From contig NZ_JWJD01000002.1 in the NCBI RefSeq assembly GCF_000820505.1, forward strand, positions 544,893 through 602,285: DNA of 57,393 nt, written 5' to 3'. The stretch comes from Geoalkalibacter ferrihydriticus DSM 17813. GTDB lineage: Bacteria > Desulfobacterota > Desulfuromonadia > Desulfuromonadales > Geoalkalibacteraceae. The notes below the pieces were generated by a model. It saw nothing but the letters and a program-made list of their open reading frames with translations, had not been told where the DNA came from and searched no databases. Both the position numbers and the translations under genes were made by a program. Shown here one piece after another: positions 27,803-38,180 of this stretch. Position 1 is the first letter of the stretch. Each line of letters starts with the position of its first letter.

Positions 27803-29908
27803 TCAATCGGCGCGAGCGAGGGATCCCCCGAATTTTCCGACCCGCCCGACACCGGTGAGGGCAAAGGAGATCAGGTAGCGCGTTTCATCGGGACGATCGC
27901 TCAGGGTCAGGAAAAGACTCCAGCATTGAGAGCGATATTCGAGATCGAGAACCGTTTCCAGGGTTGTTGCGGAGCGCAAATCATGGCGATAGAGAAGATC
28001 GGCATGCACGGGATGCAGAATGGCGGTACGCAGGCGCGCCTCCAGATAGTCCAGATCCTCGCGCAGATAATGATAACCAAGCGCGGCACCATTTCCGCGC
28101 TCGTCATCAACCCCGGCATCAACGCTCAAGGTGGCAAAACCCATGCCCTTGCTTTCAGCGGTCTGAAAATCGTAACGACTGTCAATATCCAGATACCCCC
28201 AACGGGTTGGACGTAACAGCAGTTCCGCACGCAGATCGGAGAAGGGCCGCAGGTTATCGCGTGGGTTGAGAGGGTCGGCAGGAGACTCACGGATGTCGTA
28301 TTGCTGCGAGAGGCGAAAATATAAGAATTCGTGATAATGTGCCGGTCCGTCTGGTGGTTCGATGCGCGCTGTCAGGCGGTTGGTGAGACCGTAAGAAACA
28401 CGATGCAGGCCGCCGATACGGTCCTCGGCGTCGAACTGCGGCAAGCGCGACTCATCGCCGCGCGGGGTATAAGAATGCGTTGCGTCAGGACCAATGAGGT
28501 GTTGAATACGGGAAATCCGCCGCCCCTGCAGGGAGAATACCCGGGCAAAGGTAGAGGAAAGACGGGTTGAAAATTCGACCATGCCTTTTTGCGAAAAATC
28601 ATCTTCGGCGCCGGAAGCGGAATAGAACCGCTGACGAAAGGCTAGCTCGGGGGTGACTTCAAGCACTCCGACCTGAAAAGGAGCGGCGAGGGTTGGCCGC
28701 AGGCTCAAACGTTGACCCTTGTCGCCCGCACGGCGCCAGAAGTGGTCGTAGCTTCCGTCAAAACCGAAAAACAAAGGCGACTCGGCCAGGCGGCGGGGAA
28801 TGGCGGAAAAACGCACTTCGGGCAGACGCTGTAGCGTAGTGCCGGTGGGTTGATCAAGGTTCTTCAAGTATTTAAGCTGGCCGCCGAGGGTATACTTGTC
28901 CCAGGAACGGCTGACAAAGATTTTGGATTCCGTCTTATCCCGATTGTATTCTCCGGCGGCTTCGCCGAAGGTCTGAAGATAGTCGCGGTCACTGACATAT
29001 TCCACATCGGCCCCAAGCCGCAATGCCCCGGGCAACTCTCCGACGTTGCGCCAATCAACGGCATAGGCGTCACCCTGATCATTGATGCCGCTGATGTGAT
29101 AAAGCATCGCCTCGCCTTCATGATCGGCAAAAATATAACGGTATTCCAGCCCCTTACCGATGCCCAATTCGGTGAGATAATCCAGATGGAGGGTGGCATC
29201 CTGGTTGGGCGCGATGACTTGATAGTAGGCCAGGGAGACCTCCCAGCCGCGACGGTCGGAATAGCCATAGCGGGGCATGAGAAAACCCGATTCGCGCTCG
29301 GTTTTGGCCGGATAGAAAAAAAAAGGAACGTAGAGAACCGGCAGATCCTTGAGATAGAATCTGGCATGGCGGCCCTTGGCGATACGGCCCAGGTTGACCT
29401 CCAGATCCCGTGCGCTGAACTGCCAGTCGGGTCGTTCTCCGTCGCAGGTCGTGAAGGTGCCTCGCGCGAGACGATATTGCTGGGCACTAAGCCGCTCAAT
29501 CCCCTCTCCGGTGACGTAAAGATTTTGCTCGGCCAGAAAAAAACGCCCCTGGGCCATGCGCCCTTGCCCGGTCTCCAGATTGAGCACCAGATCCTCACCG
29601 CGCAAAGTGCCTTCGGCATCAATCACGGAGACCGTTCCCGGCGCCCGAGCTTCGCCGCTTTGAGGATGCCACTGGACTTCGTCTGCCAGCAAAGTCAAGT
29701 CGCCCTGCCGGATGCGCACATTACCACGCGCCAGAAAGAGTCCGGTCTGACGATCGCTACTGAGATAATCGGCCTCGATCTCCACCGGCTGCGCACCCTG
29801 GCGCGATACCGGGCCGAGGTCATCGGCGCCACTGCTCACCGGCACCAGCAGCAAAAGCAAAAATAGCAACCCGGCCGGCGGAAAGCATCGTACACCTCGT
29901 CCCATCAT
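27803..29908 (-). CDS. lptD: LPS-assembly outer-membrane protein LptD
   Basis: About 701 residues. Signal peptide (FPPAGLLFLLLLLVPVSSGA), an OstA/LptA-like jellyroll (about 40-140, IEADYLSSDRQTGLFLARGNVRIRQGD) and a large beta-barrel domain with many tyrosine-rich strands. With LptE it inserts lipopolysaccharide in the outer leaflet, so the organism should make LPS. Four disulfide cysteines known in E. coli are not obviously all kept: I see Cys in FTTCDGERP and YRSQCWSLF. The ATG overlaps the folC stop (ATGA). Confidence 0.93.
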   Translation of the reverse strand: MMGRGVRCFPPAGLLFLLLLLVPVSSGADDLGPVSRQGAQPVEIEADYLSSDRQTGLFLARGNVRIRQGDLTLLADEVQWHPQSGEARAPGTVSVIDAEGTLRGEDLVLNLETGQGRMAQGRFFLAEQNLYVTGEGIERLSAQQYRLARGTFTTCDGERPDWQFSARDLEVNLGRIAKGRHARFYLKDLPVLYVPFFFYPAKTERESGFLMPRYGYSDRRGWEVSLAYYQVIAPNQDATLHLDYLTELGIGKGLEYRYIFADHEGEAMLYHISGINDQGDAYAVDWRNVGELPGALRLGADVEYVSDRDYLQTFGEAAGEYNRDKTESKIFVSRSWDKYTLGGQLKYLKNLDQPTGTTLQRLPEVRFSAIPRRLAESPLFFGFDGSYDHFWRRAGDKGQRLSLRPTLAAPFQVGVLEVTPELAFRQRFYSASGAEDDFSQKGMVEFSTRLSSTFARVFSLQGRRISRIQHLIGPDATHSYTPRGDESRLPQFDAEDRIGGLHRVSYGLTNRLTARIEPPDGPAHYHEFLYFRLSQQYDIRESPADPLNPRDNLRPFSDLRAELLLRPTRWGYLDIDSRYDFQTAESKGMGFATLSVDAGVDDERGNGAALGYHYLREDLDYLEARLRTAILHPVHADLLYRHDLRSATTLETVLDLEYRSQCWSLFLTLSDRPDETRYLISFALTGVGRVGKFGGSLARAD

Positions 29909-31176
29909 TGCGGCACCTCGGCCTGGGCCATGAGCCACTCACGCACCTCGGCCACCAGGTAAAGCGAGCCCGCCACCACCACCAAGGGCGCCTGTGGCCA
30001 GTCGGCCAATGCCTGACGCAAAGCCGCCGAGGGCGATGGGCAGATACGCGAAATGCGTCCCTGACTGCCGAGGTATGCGGCGATATCTTCTGCCGGAACA
30101 GCTTTGTCAGCCCCCGGCTCGGCAATGTAGGCCTCAGCCATGAGGGGCAGCAAAGGGGCGCAAATATTTGCGGGACGACGTACGCCGCTCAGTCCCACCA
30201 CCCAAGGCAGACCGCTCAGCCCCTGCCCTTGCAGATAAGCGGCGAGGACTCCCGCTCCGGCGGCATTATGGGCGCCATCGAGAAGTACTGCAGGGCTTGA
30301 CTGCCAACGCTCCAGGCGACCAGGCCAGGTCAGAGTTTCCACGCCGCGGCGCAGGGCTGTTTCGGACAAGTTCCAGCCTTGTTCCTGAAGCACCTCGGCG
30401 ACCGCCAGCGCCAGCGTAAGATTATCACGCTGATGGGCCCCGGCCAGGCTCGGGCGCAACCCTTCAAGCTTGAGCCGTTGCCCGCGATAATCAAAATGTT
30501 CGCCGTGCATGATGGCGTAAAAATCCCTCCCCGCCAGGCGCAACGGCGCGCCAGCCTGGTGGGCCAGTCTCTGCAGTGCGGCAAGGGCTTCGGGCTCCTG
30601 ACGAGCGACAACCAAAGCCGCACCTGCCTTGATGATTCCGCCCTTTTCGGCGGCAATCGTCGCAAGATCTGCACCCAGGTGCTCGGCATGGTCCTCGGAG
30701 ACCGGTGTTATCACCGCCACCTGCGGCTGCACCACGTTGGTCGCGTCGAGCCTTCCGCCCATGCCGACTTCCAACACCATGCAATCGACTTGCTGCTCGC
30801 GAAAATAATACAGGGCCAGAGCCGTGGTAAATTCAAAAAAAGTCAGCGGAATACCGGCGGCGCGTTCGCGCAACAGCTCCGTAAGACGTACCACCTCGGC
30901 TTCGTTGATGCAGTGATCGTTGATGCGAATCCGCTCGGTGAAGGAGTGCAGATGCGGGGAAGTGTAAAGGCCGACGCGAAAACCGGCCTCGCCCAAAATT
31001 CGGGTGAGGCCGGCGCAAACCGAGCCCTTGCCATTGGTCCCGGCCACATGGATGACCGGACAGCATTTCTCGGGATGACCGAGACGCTCCAGCAGCCGCA
31101 GGACGTTGGTCAATCCGAGTTTGATACCGAAACGCTGCAGACCGTAGAGGTAGTCAAGAGTTTCGCGAAAAGGCAC
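29905..31176 (-). CDS. folC: Folylpolyglutamate synthase / dihydrofolate synthase
   Basis: A 423-residue Mur-ligase-like enzyme adding glutamate to folates, and probably to dihydropteroate. P-loop VAGTNGKGS (46-52), LEVGMGGRLDATNVV near 135, PVSEDHAEHLG near 158, LLDGAHN near 298. GTG start 3 bp after the accD stop. The accD-folC pairing is a very common bacterial arrangement; trpA is immediately upstream of accD. Confidence 0.94.
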   Translation of the reverse strand: MPFRETLDYLYGLQRFGIKLGLTNVLRLLERLGHPEKCCPVIHVAGTNGKGSVCAGLTRILGEAGFRVGLYTSPHLHSFTERIRINDHCINEAEVVRLTELLRERAAGIPLTFFEFTTALALYYFREQQVDCMVLEVGMGGRLDATNVVQPQVAVITPVSEDHAEHLGADLATIAAEKGGIIKAGAALVVARQEPEALAALQRLAHQAGAPLRLAGRDFYAIMHGEHFDYRGQRLKLEGLRPSLAGAHQRDNLTLALAVAEVLQEQGWNLSETALRRGVETLTWPGRLERWQSSPAVLLDGAHNAAGAGVLAAYLQGQGLSGLPWVVGLSGVRRPANICAPLLPLMAEAYIAEPGADKAVPAEDIAAYLGSQGRISRICPSPSAALRQALADWPQAPLVVVAGSLYLVAEVREWLMAQAEVPQ

Positions 31177-31179
31177 CGC

Positions 31180-32028
31180 TCAGCTCTTGGTCAAGATGCG
31201 CAAAACCTGGGACAGGCGCGCCTTCATCTCCTGGCGGCGCACAATCATGTCGATCATGCCGTGTTCGAGCAGATATTCGGAGCGCTGAAAGCCCTCCGGC
31301 AAGGTCTGGCGAATGGTCTGCTCAATGACGCGCGGGCCGGCAAATCCAATCAGAGCACGCGGCTCGGCAATATTGAGATCGCCTAACATGGCAAAACTCG
31401 CCGTCACCCCGCCAGTGGTCGGATCGGTCAAAACAGAGATAAAGGGCAGACCGGCGGCCTTGAGCTTGGCCAGTGCGGCGCTGGTTTTGGCCATCTGCAT
31501 CAGGGACAAAATGCTTTCCTGCATGCGCGCCCCGCCCGAGGAAGAAAAAATCAGCACCGGGCGGCGCTCTTCGAGTCCTTTTTCGATGGCCCGCGTGATC
31601 TTTTCTCCCACCACCGAGCCCATGCTGCCACCCATGAAGCCGAAATCAAAGACCGCCACCACCACCGGAAGTCCGTCAATGGTGCCGCCGCCACAGACGA
31701 TGGCATCACCCATGGCGGTTTTCTTCATGGTCGACTTGATACGATCCTTGTATTTTTTGCTGTCCTTGAATTCAAGAAAATCAACCGAATGCATGCCGGC
31801 GTCGATCTCAACAAAAGAGTCGGTATCCAAGACCAATTCGATGCGCTCGCGGGCACTGATACGAAAATGGTAATCACACTTGGGACAGACGTTGTGGTTG
31901 CGCTCGATTTCCTTACTGTAAATGATTTCGTTGCAGTTTTTGCATTTGGTCCAGACCCCTTCGGGCATCTGCACCTGCTTCTGCTCCACGGGCGCAATCG
32001 GCGCCTTTTTTTTCAAAAACCAGGCCAT
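31180..32028 (-). CDS. accD: Acetyl-CoA carboxylase carboxyltransferase subunit beta
   Basis: A 282-residue subunit that with AccA transfers CO2 from biotin to acetyl-CoA, making malonyl-CoA. N-terminal zinc ribbon CKNCN and CPKCDYHF, then the crotonase-like core with [24 protein letters not shown] and [23 protein letters not shown]. The ATG at 32028 with GAGGAT upstream is used. It follows trpA by about 120 bp. Confidence 0.95.
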   Translation of the reverse strand: MAWFLKKKAPIAPVEQKQVQMPEGVWTKCKNCNEIIYSKEIERNHNVCPKCDYHFRISARERIELVLDTDSFVEIDAGMHSVDFLEFKDSKKYKDRIKSTMKKTAMGDAIVCGGGTIDGLPVVVAVFDFGFMGGSMGSVVGEKITRAIEKGLEERRPVLIFSSSGGARMQESILSLMQMAKTSAALAKLKAAGLPFISVLTDPTTGGVTASFAMLGDLNIAEPRALIGFAGPRVIEQTIRQTLPEGFQRSEYLLEHGMIDMIVRRQEMKARLSQVLRILTKS

Positions 32029-32150
32029 GAATGTATCCTCGCCAGCAGCGCAATGGCTTTTAGGTGAAAAGCAAAATTCCCCGTCCGCCGCAAACAACGG
32101 ACAGGATACCAGAAAGCGAACCGGCCGCAATGATCCGGTTCGACAAGAAA

Positions 32151-32954
32151 TCAACCCCGTACAGGTAGAGCCTGTTTGAGTGTACGCACAAAGGTGTCGA
32201 CCCGCTCATACAGGTCGGGTGACGTGGAATATTCGGCGATGACCTTGACCAGAGCACTGCCGACCACCACCGCGTCGGCAGATTGGCCGACAGCCGCCGC
32301 CGCGGCCGGGGTATTGATGCCGAACCCCACGGCCACCGGCACCGGGCTGAGGGTGCGCAGATGCTCGACAAGGGGTGCAATGGCCTGGGGATCGGCCTGT
32401 TGCGCACCGGTGACACCGGTCATGGAAACAAAGTAAAGAAAGCCCTCACCCTGCGCGGCCAATGTCGCCAGGCGGGCCGGGGGCGTGGTCGGCGCGATGA
32501 GCTGGATGAAATCGACGCCCGCGCTACGCAGATAAGGGTGAATCTCGTCGCGTTGCTCCGCCGGCAGGTCAACCAGCAACACCCCATCGACCCCGGCGCC
32601 GGCGGCTGCATGAGCGAAACGCTCGCAGCCGAATCGAAATACCGGGTTGAAATATCCCATGAGCACCACCGGGATCCGGATCCGGTTCCGTACCCGCGAC
32701 ACCATATCGAGAATGCCCTGCAAAGTCGTGCCGGCAGAAAGGGCGCGTTCGCTGGCCAATTGAATAGTGGGACCATCGGCCATGGGATCGGAAAAAGGTA
32801 CTCCCAACTCGACAATATCGGCCCCCGCATCAGCCAAGGTCAACAGAAGCTTCTCCGTGATCTGCAGATCGGGGTCGCCTGCGGTAATGAAGGGGATCAA
32901 CCCGACTTCCCCGGCAGCTTTGAGTCGTTCAAATGTTTGTGCGATACGGCCCAT
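32151..32954 (-). CDS. trpA: Tryptophan synthase alpha subunit
   Basis: A 267-residue TIM-barrel subunit releasing indole from indole-3-glycerol phosphate, which passes to TrpB. Signatures: [13 protein letters not shown] with the catalytic Glu context [18 protein letters not shown] near 50, and PVAVGFGIN near 210. It is separated from trpB by a DEAD-box helicase and an SRPBCC gene, so alpha and beta are not adjacent. Confidence 0.95.
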   Translation of the reverse strand: MGRIAQTFERLKAAGEVGLIPFITAGDPDLQITEKLLLTLADAGADIVELGVPFSDPMADGPTIQLASERALSAGTTLQGILDMVSRVRNRIRIPVVLMGYFNPVFRFGCERFAHAAAGAGVDGVLLVDLPAEQRDEIHPYLRSAGVDFIQLIAPTTPPARLATLAAQGEGFLYFVSMTGVTGAQQADPQAIAPLVEHLRTLSPVPVAVGFGINTPAAAAAVGQSADAVVVGSALVKVIAEYSTSPDLYERVDTFVRTLKQALPVRG

Positions 32955-33058
32955 GTCAGTCCTTAGGGCAAATAAATGTTGCCCTGTTTATAGAAAAATT
33001 CGTCGTTCTTTGCAAGCGTCTTGTACAGCTCGGGGCCGGGTCGGCTCCTCATAAACGA

Positions 33059-33592
33059 TCAGGCATCCCCGGCGGGCAGCCTTAGAGTATCGGGGGCTGC
33101 CCCTAGACGCAACTGCAATGATTTAAGCACCGCCTGGTGATAGCCGGAAAACCGCTCCTGCGAGGTGATACGCGCCAAAAAGGCCTGCGGACCGCGGATC
33201 CGGCTCTGCATGACAAAAACGGTGCCCCCTGTCGCCCCGGATAGTCGCAGGCTGGTATGGGTGGTACTGCCGAGTATGCCGTCACGCACCCAACTCAGTT
33301 TGCGCCCGGGCACCACCGTTTCAACGATGGCGGGCTTACTTCCCGGATCACCCTTGAGGGAGAGATCCAGGCGCGCACCGGGCTGCAATGCCGGGGTGAC
33401 TTTGGCTGCTTCGAACCCGGGCCACCATTGTGGCCACTGCTCAACCGCGGACAAAACGGTCCACACCTCGGCGGGTGAAGTGGCCAGCAGCACCTCATCC
33501 TCGCGCGTGAATTCGGTCTGCCCTGTGACGGTCATCATGACGACAAACGCCACCAGTAGCAGCGCGGAGCACACCAGAATTTTCTTCAACAT
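33059..33592 (-). CDS. SRPBCC-fold polyketide-cyclase-like protein
   Basis: A 177-residue protein with an N-terminal membrane segment (LVCSALLLVAFVVMMTVTG) and a START/SRPBCC-type domain (LLATSPAEVWTVLSAVEQWPQWWPGFEAAKV, then LDLSLKGDPGSKPAIVETVVPGRKLSWV). The fold holds hydrophobic ligands. No catalytic motif is certain. It sits between the RNA helicase and trpA with short gaps, so it is co-transcribed within the trp region for no clear reason. The last residues are AGDA. Confidence 0.72.
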   Translation of the reverse strand: MLKKILVCSALLLVAFVVMMTVTGQTEFTREDEVLLATSPAEVWTVLSAVEQWPQWWPGFEAAKVTPALQPGARLDLSLKGDPGSKPAIVETVVPGRKLSWVRDGILGSTTHTSLRLSGATGGTVFVMQSRIRGPQAFLARITSQERFSGYHQAVLKSLQLRLGAAPDTLRLPAGDA

Positions 33593-33607
33593 TTACTGCC
33601 CCTGCCG

Positions 33608-34885
33608 TCAGGATGATCCCGCATCTCCGCCCGAAGGTTTGGGGCGCGTGCGGCGACGGCGCGGCGGACGTTTGCGCTCGCCAGGCGCAACCGATTTTTC
33701 CGGAACCGGTGCCTTTTTGCGGGGATGAGGACGCTTATAATTCCAGAGAAAATCATCCTCGCCGGGAACCGCACTAGGAATCCGGCGGCCGAGATATTCC
33801 TCGATATCGCCAAGATGCAGCACGAGCTCCTCGTCCGCCAAAGAGATGGCTTTACCCGCCGCGCCGGCGCGGGCGGTCCTGCCGATGCGATGCACGTAGT
33901 CCTCGGGGTCCTGTGGCAGATCGTAGTTGATCACATGGGTGACATCGTCCACGTGAATCCCGCGAGAGGCCACGTCGGTGGCCACCAGAAAACGCAACAG
34001 GCCATTTTTGAATTCGTTCAGAATGCGCATGCGCTTGAGTTGCGGGATGTCGCCGGAAATCACCGCGGCACGAAAATCGTTGGCTCGCAATCGCTCGGTA
34101 AGATGTTCCGCCTCGCGTTTGGTGTTGACGAAAACCAGCACGCGATTGGCGTCCTCCTCCTTGGCAAGCAGCCCAAGCAATAAAGGAAATTTCTCCCTGC
34201 GGGAAACATGGAACAAAATCTGCTCCACCCGCTCGGCGGTCATCTGCTCGGGCTCAACCTCGACGCGCTCAGCGACGTTCATGAATTCATAAGCGAGTTC
34301 GCGCACCCGGTGCGACAAGGTGGCGGAAAACAGCATGGTCTGGCGCTGGTCGAAGGACGGCAGACGACGCAGAATAAAGCGCAGGTCACGGATAAAGCCC
34401 ATATCGAACATACGATCGGCTTCGTCGATGACCAGAAATTCAATGCGCCCAAAGCTGAAGACCTTCTGCTTGGCATAGTCAATGAGCCGTCCCGGGGTGG
34501 CCACGATGACATCGACGCCGCCGCGCAGGGCATCGCGCTGCTTCTGATAGTCGATGCCCCCGAAGATGGGCTGCACCTTAAAGGGGACAAAGGCACCCAA
34601 TCCCTTGGCGTCTTCACAGATCTGCGCCACCAGTTCACGAGTCGGCGCCAGAATCAGCGCGCGGGGATTGCTGCCTGTCTCGCGGGGATTGCGCAGCATG
34701 CGGGTAAACAGCGAGATAAGAAAGGCGGCCGTTTTGCCGGTGCCGGTCTGTGCCTGGCCGGTAACGTCATGGCCCGCCAGGGCCAGAGGGATCGACTCTT
34801 CCTGAACTTGGGTAAGGTCGGTAAAGCCCACCGTCTCGATGCCCTTAAGTACTTCCGGCGGCAAATTGAGCTCGGTAAATTTCAT
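33608..34885 (-). CDS. DEAD-box RNA helicase (RhlB/RhlE-like)
   Basis: A 425-residue helicase: Q motif FTDLTQVQEESIPLAL, AQTGTGKT (45-52), PTRELVAQI, VIDEADRMFDMGF, FSATL, HVINYDLPQDPEDYVHRIGRTARAG. The C-terminal tail is Lys/Arg/Pro-rich (RKKAPVPEKSV... RRRRTRPKPSGG), likely an RNA-binding tail. Family members unwind mRNA or rRNA structures. ATG at 34885 with AGGAC upstream; it lies directly after trpB, an unusual place for it. Confidence 0.9.
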   Translation of the reverse strand: MKFTELNLPPEVLKGIETVGFTDLTQVQEESIPLALAGHDVTGQAQTGTGKTAAFLISLFTRMLRNPRETGSNPRALILAPTRELVAQICEDAKGLGAFVPFKVQPIFGGIDYQKQRDALRGGVDVIVATPGRLIDYAKQKVFSFGRIEFLVIDEADRMFDMGFIRDLRFILRRLPSFDQRQTMLFSATLSHRVRELAYEFMNVAERVEVEPEQMTAERVEQILFHVSRREKFPLLLGLLAKEEDANRVLVFVNTKREAEHLTERLRANDFRAAVISGDIPQLKRMRILNEFKNGLLRFLVATDVASRGIHVDDVTHVINYDLPQDPEDYVHRIGRTARAGAAGKAISLADEELVLHLGDIEEYLGRRIPSAVPGEDDFLWNYKRPHPRKKAPVPEKSVAPGERKRPPRRRRTRPKPSGGDAGSS

Positions 34886-34912
34886 GAAAGTCCTGTCTGT
34901 CAATTCTTGCGT

Positions 34913-36106
34913 TTACAACTCGACGCCGATGGCCTCGGCGACGGTTTGCATGTCCTTGTCTCCGCGCCCCGAAAGGCAGACGGCAATGATCGCTTCGCGC
35001 GGCAGAGTCGGCGCGAGCTTGGCCACATGCGCCAGGGCATGCGCACTTTCCAGGGCGGGAATGATCCCTTCCAGGCGCGTCATCATTTGAAAAGCTTCAA
35101 GGGCTTCATCATCCGTCACCGCGACATATTCGGCGCGCTTGATTTCATGAAGAAAGGCATGCTCGGGGCCGACCCCGGGATAGTCGAGGCCGGCGGAAAT
35201 AGAGTGCGCGTTGAGAATCTGTCCAGCCTCGTCCTGCAACAGAAAGGTTTTGTTGCCGTGGAGCACGCCGACCTGTCCGGCGCTGATGGAGGCGGCGTGT
35301 TTACCGCTGCCGATCCCCAAGCCGGCCGCTTCGACGCCGACCAGACGTACAGCGGTGTCAGCCAGAAAAGGGTGAAACATCCCTATGGCATTCGAGCCGC
35401 CACCGATGCAGGCCAGTGCCACATCGGGCAGGCGGCCCACGGCCTCAAGTATCTGCGCGCGGGTTTCACTCCCAATGACCGCCTGGAAGTCGCGCACCAT
35501 TTGCGGGTAGGGATGAGGTCCGGCGACGGTGCCAATAACATAAAAGGTGTCGCGCACATGGGTGACCCAGTAGCGCAGAGCCTCATTCATGGCATCTTTG
35601 AGGGTCGCCGTGCCGCTGGTCACCGGGTGGACCCGGGCGCCCAACAGTTTCATGCGAAAAACGTTTTGGGCTTGTCGGCGAATATCCTCCTTGCCCATGA
35701 ATATTTCACATTCAAGCCCGAACAATGCGGCAACGGTGGCGGTTGCCACGCCATGCTGTCCGGCGCCGGTTTCGGCAATAACCCGCTTTTTCCCCATGCG
35801 CCGGGCCAGAAGTATCTGCCCCACGGTGTTGTTGATCTTGTGTGCGCCCGTGTGGTTGAGATCTTCACGCTTGAGGTAGATGCGCGCGCCGCCATAGTGT
35901 TCGGAGAGCCGCCGGGCCAGATACAGAGGCGAGGGACGTCCGACGTAGTGGGTGAGATAGTCGGTGAACTCGGCTTCGAAGGCGGGATCCTTGCGGGCAT
36001 CGGCGTAGGCCTGCTCAAGTTCGATCAGGGCCGGCATGAGCGTTTCGGCAACGTAGCGCCCGCCGAATTGCCCAAAGTGGCCGCGGGAGTCGGGATGGTT
36101 GGTCAT
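34913..36106 (-). CDS. trpB: Tryptophan synthase beta subunit (TrpB1)
   Basis: A 397-residue PLP enzyme making tryptophan from indole and serine. PLP lysine is Lys90 in [20 protein letters not shown] near 112 and [13 protein letters not shown] near 236 hold the cofactor phosphate. This is the normal TrpA-partner type. Two ATGs adjoin at 36109 and 36106; the second has the better spacing from AAGGA. It is about 55 bp after trpF. Confidence 0.95.
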   Translation of the reverse strand: MTNHPDSRGHFGQFGGRYVAETLMPALIELEQAYADARKDPAFEAEFTDYLTHYVGRPSPLYLARRLSEHYGGARIYLKREDLNHTGAHKINNTVGQILLARRMGKKRVIAETGAGQHGVATATVAALFGLECEIFMGKEDIRRQAQNVFRMKLLGARVHPVTSGTATLKDAMNEALRYWVTHVRDTFYVIGTVAGPHPYPQMVRDFQAVIGSETRAQILEAVGRLPDVALACIGGGSNAIGMFHPFLADTAVRLVGVEAAGLGIGSGKHAASISAGQVGVLHGNKTFLLQDEAGQILNAHSISAGLDYPGVGPEHAFLHEIKRAEYVAVTDDEALEAFQMMTRLEGIIPALESAHALAHVAKLAPTLPREAIIAVCLSGRGDKDMQTVAEAIGVEL

Positions 36107-36161
36107 CATACGTCCTTTTTCGGCTGGGCCCGGGGCGGGCTGCAAGCCGGAACGGGTTGGT

Positions 36162-36788
36162 TCATCCAAGGCCGACGGCTTTGGCGTTGCGGATAAACGC
36201 GGCGACCCGGTGCGGATCCTTGTGCCCGGGAGCGGATTCCACTCCGCTCGAGACATCGACGGCAAAAGGTTGTACCGCCTCAACGGCAGCGGCCACATTC
36301 TCAGGCGTCAGCCCCCCGGCCAGGATCACCGGCTGAAGTCGCGCCTGCGTCGCGGCCAGCTCCCAGTTGAAGGTTTCACCGGTCCCGCCGTAGTGTCCGG
36401 CCACCCAGGCATCGAGCAGCAGCGCTGCCACCGGATAGTCCGCAGCGTGCGCCAGGCTCGATTCGTCGCGCACCCGCAGCGCCTTGATCACGCGTCGTCC
36501 GTCAAACCGGCAATCCATGGGAGCTTCATCACCGTGCAACTGTAGCACATCGAGACGACAAAAATCAGCGATGGCTAAAATGCGCTTGCGTGATTCATTA
36601 ACGAACAGTCCGGTCGCGCTGACAAAGGGCGGCAGGGCGGAGACTATGGGACGAACCTGCTCAGGTGTCACGCACCGCGGGCTCCCCGCGTAAAAGACGA
36701 AGCCCAGGGCATCAGCACCACAGGCAACCGCATGCCGCGCATCGCTCAGGGTGGTGATACCGCAGATTTTGACGCGCACCCCTCTCAT
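36162..36788 (-). CDS. trpF: Phosphoribosylanthranilate isomerase
   Basis: A 208-residue TIM barrel catalysing the Amadori rearrangement to Cd[17 protein letters not shown] at the start, [13 protein letters not shown] near 32, LQLHGDE near 80, and [10 protein letters not shown] near 155 are typical. It is separate from trpC here, and lies between the two trpB genes. Confidence 0.94.
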   Translation of the reverse strand: MRGVRVKICGITTLSDARHAVACGADALGFVFYAGSPRCVTPEQVRPIVSALPPFVSATGLFVNESRKRILAIADFCRLDVLQLHGDEAPMDCRFDGRRVIKALRVRDESSLAHAADYPVAALLLDAWVAGHYGGTGETFNWELAATQARLQPVILAGGLTPENVAAAVEAVQPFAVDVSSGVESAPGHKDPHRVAAFIRNAKAVGLG

Positions 36789-36804
36789 TGCGACAGCAGC
36801 AAAC

Positions 36805-38160
36805 CTAGAGTTCTACCCGCGGCAAATTCGCCAGGGATTCGCGGATGCTTTCGGCAGGATACTCATAGTCTTCAAGCTGCCCCGCCAGATAGGCATCATA
36901 GGCCGACATATCAAAATGACCGTGCCCCGAGAGGCAAAACAGAATGGTCCGTTCGTGCCCCTCTTCACGGGCCTTGATCGCTTCATCAACCGCGGCGCGC
37001 ACCGCGTGGGACGATTCGGGCGCCGGAACAATTCCTTCGGTGCGGGCGAACAGCAGCGCCGCCTCGAAACACGCATTTTGCGGATAGGCGATGGCCTCGA
37101 TAATGCCTTCATGATAGAGCTGGCTGACGAGGGCACTCTGGCCGTGATAACGTAGACCGCCGGCATGAATACCGGGTGGCACGAAGTCATGGCCGAGGGT
37201 GTACATCTTGGTAACGGGCGTCAACTTGGCCGTGTCCCCGTAATCGAAAGCATAAACGCCTTTAGTCAAAGTCGGACAGGAGGCGGGCTCAACCCCCACC
37301 AGACGAATGTCCTTGCCGTTAACCTTGTCGCGCACGAAGGGAAAGGCGATGCCGGCAAAATTGCTGCCGCCGCCACAGGCGCCGAACACCACGTCGGGAT
37401 AGTCTCCGACCATCCGCAATTGCTCCATCGCCTCCAGACCGATCACGCTCTGATGCAGGCAGACGTGATTGAGCACGCTGCCCAAAGCGTAATTGGTGTC
37501 TTTGTGACTGGCGGCATCTTCCACAGCTTCACTGATGGCAATGCCCAAGGATCCGGGGGTGTCCGGTGTCTGCTCGAGAATTTGGCGGCCGACCGCCGTA
37601 AGCGAACTGGGGGAGGGAATCACCTTGGCCCCCCAGACCTCCATCAGGCTTTTGCGATAGGGTTTCTGCCCGCAACTGACCCGCACCATATAAACGGTGA
37701 CCTCCAGGCCGAAAAAAGACGCAGCCAGAGCCAGAGAACATCCCCACTGACCGGCCCCTGTTTCACTGGCCAGGCGACGAATTCCGGCCTGTTTGTTGTA
37801 CCAGGCCTGCGGAATCGCGGTATTAGGCTTGTGCGAACCCGCCGGGGAAACCCCCTCGTTTTTGTAGTAGATCTTGGCAGGCGTTTTGAGCGCCGCCTCC
37901 AGGCGGTGAGCACGGTAAAGAGGTGAAGGGCGCCACAACTGATAGGCCTTGAGCACATCTTCGGGGATATCGATCCAGCGCTCACGGCTCACTTCCTGCT
38001 CGATCAGAGCCATGGGAAAGATTGCCGAGAGATCCTCGGGAGCGGCCGGTTTGCCGGTCTTTGGATGAATGACCGGAGCCATCTGTCCGGGCATATCGGG
38101 GATGACATTGTACCACCGCTTGGGAATCTGATTGTCATTGAGCAGGATTTTGGTCTGCAC
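36805..38160 (-). CDS. TrpB-like second tryptophan synthase beta chain (TrpB2)
   Basis: A 451-residue PLP enzyme of the longer TrpB2 class. N-terminal extra segment ([23 protein letters not shown]) and the PLP lysine Lys111 in [23 protein letters not shown] and [16 protein letters not shown] match cofactor loops. TrpB2 enzymes lack tight TrpA binding and may use free indole or other substrates. GTG start with GGAGAG. It sits between trpC and trpF, so it is in the same transcript as trpB1. Confidence 0.9.
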   Translation of the reverse strand: MQTKILLNDNQIPKRWYNVIPDMPGQMAPVIHPKTGKPAAPEDLSAIFPMALIEQEVSRERWIDIPEDVLKAYQLWRPSPLYRAHRLEAALKTPAKIYYKNEGVSPAGSHKPNTAIPQAWYNKQAGIRRLASETGAGQWGCSLALAASFFGLEVTVYMVRVSCGQKPYRKSLMEVWGAKVIPSPSSLTAVGRQILEQTPDTPGSLGIAISEAVEDAASHKDTNYALGSVLNHVCLHQSVIGLEAMEQLRMVGDYPDVVFGACGGGSNFAGIAFPFVRDKVNGKDIRLVGVEPASCPTLTKGVYAFDYGDTAKLTPVTKMYTLGHDFVPPGIHAGGLRYHGQSALVSQLYHEGIIEAIAYPQNACFEAALLFARTEGIVPAPESSHAVRAAVDEAIKAREEGHERTILFCLSGHGHFDMSAYDAYLAGQLEDYEYPAESIRESLANLPRVEL

Positions 38161-38180
38161 GCTATTCTCTCCAGAAAGAA

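Noticed and set aside
34208-36196. Very long open frame on the plus strand antisense to trpB and the helicase
   Set aside because: It has no recognisable domains and mirrors the codon bias of the strong minus-strand genes; long antisense frames are expected in G+C-rich DNA. Similar cases at 16929-18293 and 24841-26679 were dropped too.
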